Shown piece by piece: positions 59,927 to 64,000 of a stretch of 64,000 nt of DNA. The notes under the pieces are model-generated. The model saw nothing but the letters and a program-made list of their open reading frames with translations. It did no database searches and had not been told where the DNA came from. Made by a program: the position numbers and the translations under genes. Each line of letters starts with the position of its first letter. Within the stretch, counting starts at the first letter, position 1. This DNA comes from Desulfovibrio aminophilus (GTDB lineage: Bacteria > Desulfobacterota > Desulfovibrionia > Desulfovibrionales > Desulfovibrionaceae), in NCBI RefSeq assembly GCF_023660105.1, contig NZ_JAMHGA010000031.1, positions 22,137 through 86,136 of the forward strand, read 5' to 3'.

Positions 59927-60346
59927 TTAGTGGCCGCCGGAACCCACCAGGCCCGAGGCGGCCACGCTGAGGACGATGATCTCGGCCACGGCCAGGATCG
60001 CGAAGATCGGGTCCTTCTTCTTGAGGTAGGCCCCGATGAGCGGAATGTAGCAAATGATGGTCAGGCCCGCCAGGAAGGCGATGCCGATGAAATTCAAAAA
60101 ATCGCCCCGGTTCAGGAGCGTCGCCCAGCCCCAGCCCACGGGCACGCCGGCCTGGGACAGGTACTCGCCCACGGGCATGGACCAGAGTCGGGTCACGTCC
60201 TGCATGCCGACGTGCGGGTCGAGTACGCCGAAGCAGTAGATCAGGTAGGTCAGGAGCATGATCAGAAGGCCGCTCCAGCAGCCGTAGAAGAGCATGGTGC
60301 CGTAGAGAAGCTGCTCCTTGGGAGCGGCGGTGTTCTGCGTGGACAT
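59927..60346 (-). CDS. small three-helix membrane protein
   Basis: 139 aa with AAGGAG upstream. Helices at about 18-40, 83-103 and 114-134. The middle loop (MQDVTRLWSMPVGEYLSQAGVPVGWGWATLL) is probably periplasmic. It follows the TauE/SafE gene by 28 bp. DUF1634-type proteins often accompany TauE permeases; I cannot confirm that family here. A helper subunit of the permease is the simplest reading. Confidence 0.75.
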   Translation of the reverse strand: MSTQNTAAPKEQLLYGTMLFYGCWSGLLIMLLTYLIYCFGVLDPHVGMQDVTRLWSMPVGEYLSQAGVPVGWGWATLLNRGDFLNFIGIAFLAGLTIICYIPLIGAYLKKKDPIFAILAVAEIIVLSVAASGLVGSGGH

Positions 60347-60374
60347 GGAATTCTCCTTGTTGTTGAACGTCCGG

Positions 60375-61355
60375 CTAGATGCCCAGGCCCTTGAGCAGGG
60401 CCTTGCCCCCGGCGAAGAGGAGCACGCCGATGACCATGTAGCGGATGAACTTGGGCTTGGCCTTGGCCAGCAGCCGCACGCCCACGAAGGAGCCGACCAT
60501 GAGGCCGATGATCGAGGGGATGGCCATGAGCGGGATGACGCAGCCCTTGTTCAGGTAGACCCAGGCCGCCGAGGTGTCGGTGATGGAGAGCAGGAACTTG
60601 CTCGTGCCCACGGCCACCTTGAGCGGCGCGCCCATGAGCAGGTTGAGCACGGGCACGTTGGCCCAACCGGCGCCCAGGCCGAACATGCCGGCCATGACGC
60701 CGATGACGATGAACAGGAGCAGGCCGGGCAGGGTCCGGTGGGTCTTCCACTCGATGACTTCGCCGGTGGAGGCCTCGGTGTAGGCTCCGCTCATGCCCAG
60801 GGCCAGGCCCAGGGCGTCCTGCTTGGTGACCACGGGCCGGACCACGTTCTTGGAGGTCAGCAGCAGGATGGCGATGAACATGATCGTGCCGCCCAGGCAG
60901 AGCTGGACCACGTTGGTGGGCAGGGCCAGGCCCAGGAAGGCGCCCACGATGGCGCAACTGGAGGCGATGAGGGCCACGGGCAGGGCCAGGCGCAGGCTGG
61001 CCAGGTTGCGGCGCAGCAGGCCCGGTCCGGCGGCCAGGGCGCCGGCCAGGGCCACGAGCAGGCCCGCGCCTCGGACGAAGTCCAGGTGGAAGGGGAAGAA
61101 CCCGCTGACCAGGGGCACGAAGAGCACGCCCCCGCCCACGCCCGCGAGCACGGCGATGATGCCGAGCACGAAACAGAAGAACAGCAGAATGATGGGCCAG
61201 GCCCACCAGGGAAGGTTCGAGCCGTTGCCGGTGGCGGCGGCCATCTGCGCGGCCACTTCGCCGCCGTCCGAGGAGGACCAGGCCAGCGTGGCCGCCACGA
61301 GCACGACCAGCGCGGCCCCCGCCAGCGCACAAATCCATTTCGCGTTGCGTTTCAT
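60375..61355 (-). CDS. TauE/SafE-family permease
   Basis: 326 aa from the ATG at 61355 (GGGAGC upstream). A hydrophobic N-terminal segment (8-30) is followed by a Ser/Gly-rich loop and about eight helices. GVGGGVLFVPLV and MFGLGAGWANVPVLNLLMGAPLKVAVGTSKFLLSITDTSAA are the two internal TauE repeats. The family exports or imports sulfite, sulfonates and related anions; the substrate is not fixed by sequence. It is the first gene of the ten-gene operon, behind a sigma-54 promoter. Confidence 0.92.
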   Translation of the reverse strand: MKRNAKWICALAGAALVVLVAATLAWSSSDGGEVAAQMAAATGNGSNLPWWAWPIILLFFCFVLGIIAVLAGVGGGVLFVPLVSGFFPFHLDFVRGAGLLVALAGALAAGPGLLRRNLASLRLALPVALIASSCAIVGAFLGLALPTNVVQLCLGGTIMFIAILLLTSKNVVRPVVTKQDALGLALGMSGAYTEASTGEVIEWKTHRTLPGLLLFIVIGVMAGMFGLGAGWANVPVLNLLMGAPLKVAVGTSKFLLSITDTSAAWVYLNKGCVIPLMAIPSIIGLMVGSFVGVRLLAKAKPKFIRYMVIGVLLFAGGKALLKGLGI

Positions 61356-61444
61356 CCCTCTTTCGCTCCCGATTCCTGAAGGTGTGAACATATGATTCCG
61401 ATCCGGTCCCAGCCGATCTTGCGTCCAGTGAACCAGGCACATAG

Positions 61445-61460
61445 GGCAAGGACCGTGCCA
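61445..61460 (-). promoter_or_regulatory. sigma-54 promoter of the TauE-phosphorelay operon
   Basis: On the minus strand TGGCACG-GTCC-TTGCC (61460-61445) matches every fixed position of TGGCACG-N4-TTGC. The start site would be near 61433, about 78 bp before the TauE/SafE ATG. Confidence 0.85.
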
Positions 61461-61513
61461 GAAGGAAAATCGTTGCGGCGGAAGGCTTGACGGGGCCTGG
61501 GCGAAAGAGTATG

Positions 61514-61540
61514 CGGCAAAATGTTGCCGATGTGCGGCAA
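61514..61540. promoter_or_regulatory. enhancer-like palindrome with extra half-site
   Basis: CGGCAA-AATG-TTGCCG (61514-61529) is followed by a third CGGCAA half-site at 61535-61540. It lies about 80-105 bp upstream of the predicted start of the divergent operon, the normal distance for an activator of sigma-54. It is also about 135-160 bp before the activator gene. Confidence 0.65.
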
Positions 61541-61675
61541 AACTCGGCCGCTCCGGGAGGGGTTCCGGGGACGCTTGTGAAATTTCGGCCGAGGCCGTCA
61601 TCGGTTGTCGCCCCGGCATCACGGGCAGGGTGTTGCAAAACGCCCCGGCGGGCCGCCCGGAGGATAGATTTTCCC

Positions 61676-62728
61676 GTGAAAAACGAGAAAAAGAAGATGG
61701 TTGCGTCTGGCGGCAAAAAATTGCCGCATGGGACCGGCGACACCGTGGTCCTGGAGCTCGGCGGCGAGGAGGGCGTGGGCAGCTTCGTCTTCCGCTCCCG
61801 GGCCATGCGCGACGTCTACCAGCTGGCCACCCAGGTGGCGGGCTCGGACGCCTCCATCCTGGTCTACGGCGAGTCCGGCACGGGCAAGGAGCTCTTCGCC
61901 CGGCTGGTGCACCGCCTCTCGGACCGCCGCCACCGGCCCTTCGTGCCGGTGAACTGCGGCGTGCTCAAGGGCGAGCTCTTCGCGGACAAGTTCTTCGGCC
62001 ACGAGCCCGGGGCCTACACCGGGGCCCAGCGCCAGCGCAAGGGCAGCTTCGAGCTGGCCGAGGACGGCACCCTGTTCCTGGACGAGGTGGGCGAGATCCC
62101 GCCGCCCAACCAGGTGGACTTCCTGCGCGTGCTGGAGGAGAGGAACTTCAAGCGCCTGGGCGGCGAGCGCGACCTGCCCTTCAGCGCCCGCATCGTGGCC
62201 GCCACCAACCGCCTGCTGCCGGACATGGTGGCCCGGGGCGACTTCCGCGCCGACCTCTTCTACCGCCTGAACGTGGTGCCCGTGTCGCTGCCGCCGCTGC
62301 GCGAACGCCAGGACGACATCGCGGACCTGGCCGAATACTTCCTGGCCGTGTTCCGCCACCGCTACCACAAGCACGGCCTGCGCCTGGATTCGGACACGAT
62401 CGAGGCCCTGGCCCTCTATTCCTGGCCGGGCAACGTCCGCGAACTGCGCAATCTCATCGAGCGGCTCGTGCTCCTGAGCCCGGAGGACGTGATCCGGCCC
62501 GGCCACCTGCCCCTGGAGATGCGCCTGGGCGGAGGGCTGCCCGCGGCCGAGGACGGACCGGCGGACCTCTGTCTGGAGGCCGCCGTGCGCGAGGCCGAGG
62601 TCCGGGCCATTCTGCGGGCCTGGAGGCAGTCGGGGGGCAGCAAGGCGCGCACCGCCGAGCTGCTGGCGGTGAGCCCGCGCACGTTGCGCTACAAGCTGGC
62701 CGAGTACGCGCTCAAGCTGGGGTTCTAG
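61676..62728 (+). CDS. sigma-54 activator without sensor domain (PspF-like)
   Basis: 350 aa from a GTG at 61676; GGAGGA lies 11 bases upstream. An ATG at codon 8 is possible. Only about 45 residues precede the AAA+ domain, so there is no receiver, PAS or other sensor. Walker A GESGTGKE, sigma-54 loop GAYTGA (Phe to Tyr, tolerated in some activators), Walker B GTLFLDEVGE, and a Fis-type C-terminus (KARTAELLAVSPRTLRYKLAEY). It probably binds the CGGCAA palindromes and drives the divergent operon. Its activity must be set by another protein, as in PspF. Its end overlaps murI by 4 bp. Confidence 0.92.
   Translation: MKNEKKKMVASGGKKLPHGTGDTVVLELGGEEGVGSFVFRSRAMRDVYQLATQVAGSDASILVYGESGTGKELFARLVHRLSDRRHRPFVPVNCGVLKGELFADKFFGHEPGAYTGAQRQRKGSFELAEDGTLFLDEVGEIPPPNQVDFLRVLEERNFKRLGGERDLPFSARIVAATNRLLPDMVARGDFRADLFYRLNVVPVSLPPLRERQDDIADLAEYFLAVFRHRYHKHGLRLDSDTIEALALYSWPGNVRELRNLIERLVLLSPEDVIRPGHLPLEMRLGGGLPAAEDGPADLCLEAAVREAEVRAILRAWRQSGGSKARTAELLAVSPRTLRYKLAEYALKLGF
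61711..61726. promoter_or_regulatory. second CGGCAA-N4-TTGCCG palindrome
   Basis: CGGCAA-AAAA-TTGCCG, with one extra G-C pair outside, lies inside the first codons of the activator gene. The half-sites and spacer length are identical to the site at 61514, so it is likely bound by the same protein. Confidence 0.55.
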
Positions 62729-63555
62729 AGATCGACCAGGGCCACGTCCGAGGCCGGAAGCTCCCGTTCAAGGAAGATCGCGCCCATGCGGGCGAAGCGC
62801 TCCGGGTCGTCGGTGGCCAGGAAGGTCTCCGTTCCGGGCTCGGCGGCGGCGTTGAGCATCCCGCGCGACTCCAGCTCCCGGGCCACGCACTGGGCCGTGG
62901 TTTCGGCCGAGTCGATGAGCCGCACCTCCTTGGGCAGAACCTTGCGGATGGCCGGGGCCAGCACCGGGAAGTGGGTGCAGCCGAGGACCAGGCAGTCCGG
63001 CTCGTGGTCCGGGAACTCGGCCATGAGCGGCTCCAGGTAGCGGGCGGCCACGCCCTCCACCAGGGGGCCGTGGGTCCAGCCCTCCTCGGCCAGGGAGACG
63101 AAGAGCTGGCAGGGCCGGGTGGCGATGGTGGCCTCGGGCCGCAGGCGCAGGATCGCGGCCTGGTAGGCCGCGTTGCGCACGGTTCCGGCCGTGGCGATGA
63201 CCGCGATGCGGCCGCGCGGGGCGTTGCGGCAGCAGGCCCGGGCCCCGGGCTCGATGACGCCGATGACCGGCAGGCCGGGATAGGCCTCCTCCAGGTCGGG
63301 CAGGGCCACGGAAGAGGCCGTGTTGCAGGCCACCACCAGGAGCTTCACGCCCTGGTCCACGAGCAGCTTGGTGGTCTGCAGGGCGTAACGGGTGACCGTG
63401 GCGCCGCTCTTTGTGCCGTAGGGCAGGCGGGCCGTGTCGCCGAGGTAGAGGAAGTCTTCGTGGGGCAGGGCCGCGCGCAGGGCCTTGAGCACGGTGAGCC
63501 CCCCCACGCCGGAATCGAAAACGCCGATGGGTCGGCGCGCAATGTCGCTGGTCAT
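62725..63555 (-). CDS. murI: glutamate racemase
   Basis: 276 aa from the ATG at 63555 (AGGAG upstream). Catalytic Cys residues in VACNTASS and LGCTHFP, with FDSGVGGLTVLKAL at the N-terminus and YLGDTARLPYGTKS. It makes D-glutamate for peptidoglycan. Its stop overlaps the end of the convergent activator gene by 4 bp. Confidence 0.95.
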   Translation of the reverse strand: MTSDIARRPIGVFDSGVGGLTVLKALRAALPHEDFLYLGDTARLPYGTKSGATVTRYALQTTKLLVDQGVKLLVVACNTASSVALPDLEEAYPGLPVIGVIEPGARACCRNAPRGRIAVIATAGTVRNAAYQAAILRLRPEATIATRPCQLFVSLAEEGWTHGPLVEGVAARYLEPLMAEFPDHEPDCLVLGCTHFPVLAPAIRKVLPKEVRLIDSAETTAQCVARELESRGMLNAAAEPGTETFLATDDPERFARMGAIFLERELPASDVALVDL

Positions 63556-63828
63556 GGGAAATCGCACTCCTGGGCCATTCGGCCCGCCCCTCTGTGGCAT
63601 CTTGGGGCGCGGCCGTCAAGGCGATGTCTCATCGGCGTTTTCGGCGTGGACGACTCGAAAGAGTCCGTGCTCAACAGCCTTCCGTTACGATTCCTCCAGC
63701 TCGACGTCATCTGGTGCGGCTTGTGGAGCAGGGAGGCGCAATCGCGCTGCGGTGCAGTGATTCACATGGGGAGGGGCTGCGCGCAGAGCCTTCAGCATGA
63801 TGATTTCGCCTTCTCCATAAGGTAATTC
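63556..63828. other. intergenic region before the transposase end
   Basis: 273 bp with no confident gene. It holds a GACTC-GAAA-GAGTC hairpin (63652-63665) and a 37-codon minus-strand frame at 63685-63798 (MLKALRAAPPHVNHC and onward), 31 bp after the transposase stop; I do not trust it as a gene. The insertion sequence's left inverted repeat is probably in here, but cannot be set without the other end. Confidence 0.5.
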
Positions 63829-64000
63829 CTAGCCTATTCGGACCAAAGTTTGGTCGATCTGCTTTATGGAAACAGACTTAACAAGCTTTATTAATTGCTT
63901 TTCAATATCTTCATGACGGTGGTTAAACCGAAAACAAATTTCACCCAGATAAAGGTGAAAGAATTTTCGCGGAACACCGCGAAACGGAGCCAGCCAAGTC
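63829..64000 (-). CDS. IS1595/ISXO2-type transposase, C-terminus (partial)
   Basis: The last 57 codons of a minus-strand gene that runs off the right edge. FRGVPRKFFHLYLGEICFRFN followed by HRHEDIEKQLIKLVKS is the end of the ISXO2-like DDE domain. The stop is TAG at 63831-63829. GC content falls sharply here compared with the rest of the window, as expected for mobile DNA. Whether the element is intact cannot be seen. Confidence 0.75.
   Translation of the reverse strand, partial: TWLAPFRGVPRKFFHLYLGEICFRFNHRHEDIEKQLIKLVKSVSIKQIDQTLVRIG

Noticed and set aside
55654..59970. 1438-codon plus-strand frame
   Set aside because: It is antisense to the kinase operon and has shadow composition. No ribosome binding site or domain.
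63685..63798. 37-codon minus-strand frame after the transposase
   Set aside because: It is short, its ribosome binding site is weak, and it is probably the non-coding end of the insertion sequence.

Overview
The window is GC-rich and reads like the chromosome of a Desulfovibrionaceae-type sulfate reducer. Evidence: an ATP synthase operon lacking the a and c subunit genes, placed beside the mreBCD-mrdA-rodA-bactofilin cell-shape cluster; an unusual number of two-component and sigma-54 regulators; and an AMP-forming acetyl-CoA synthetase facing a probable acetyltransferase. This taxonomic call is inference from gene content. I saw no rRNA, tRNA, CRISPR array or prophage. The only mobile DNA is the end of an IS1595/ISXO2-type transposase at the right edge.

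Layout. 0-3 kb: start of a Pat-like acyl-CoA synthetase/acetyltransferase gene, a FlxA-like small protein behind a FliA-type promoter, and acs. 3-10 kb: a plus-strand run of DUF4390 protein, NtrY-like kinase, SDR epimerase, REC-PAS-HD-GYP protein, NtrX-like activator and a CAT-fold acyltransferase. 10.4-18 kb: a five-gene minus-strand operon (dCache kinase, receiver, kinase, receiver, glycosyltransferase) flanked by LuxR-type, REC-Hpt and sigma-54 regulators, the last with a dead receiver domain. 18-29 kb: CII-like regulator, HDOD protein, CheD, cell-wall amidase, patatin, sodium/solute symporter, HAD protein, NhaB, glycosyltransferase, TatD-type hydrolase. 29-41 kb: ATP synthase (C, D, G, A, H and two b-type genes) and the cell-shape genes, all on the minus strand. 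41-53.5 kb: radical SAM protein, Ogt, a Cys-rich small protein, an XRE-PAS regulator, pstSCA without pstB, a flavoprotein behind a sigma-54-like promoter, a peptidase, a large glycosyltransferase, a DUF4911 protein, a small conserved protein and a spermidine-synthase-like membrane protein. 53.6-63.6 kb: the most striking region, described next, followed by murI.

From 61355 down to 53615 ten minus-strand genes are packed with gaps of 41 bp or less: TauE/SafE permease, small three-helix membrane protein, PAS-AAA+ protein without GAFTGA or a DNA-binding domain, NifX-like protein, dCache histidine kinase, receiver, a kinase-like protein with a decayed ATPase domain (ChpT-like), receiver, REC-kinase, receiver. 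A near-perfect sigma-54 promoter (TGGCACG-N4-TTGC) lies upstream. A divergent enhancer-binding protein with no sensor domain is encoded next to it, and two identical palindromes (CGGCAA-N4-TTGCCG) sit at enhancer distance and inside that regulator's own gene. I read this as one regulated unit: a transporter plus a multi-step phosphorelay, switched on by a PspF-like activator that may be held in check by the dead AAA+ partner. The kinase-receiver-kinase-receiver order recurs in the 10.4-14.7 kb operon, so the two look like copies of one module that have diverged.
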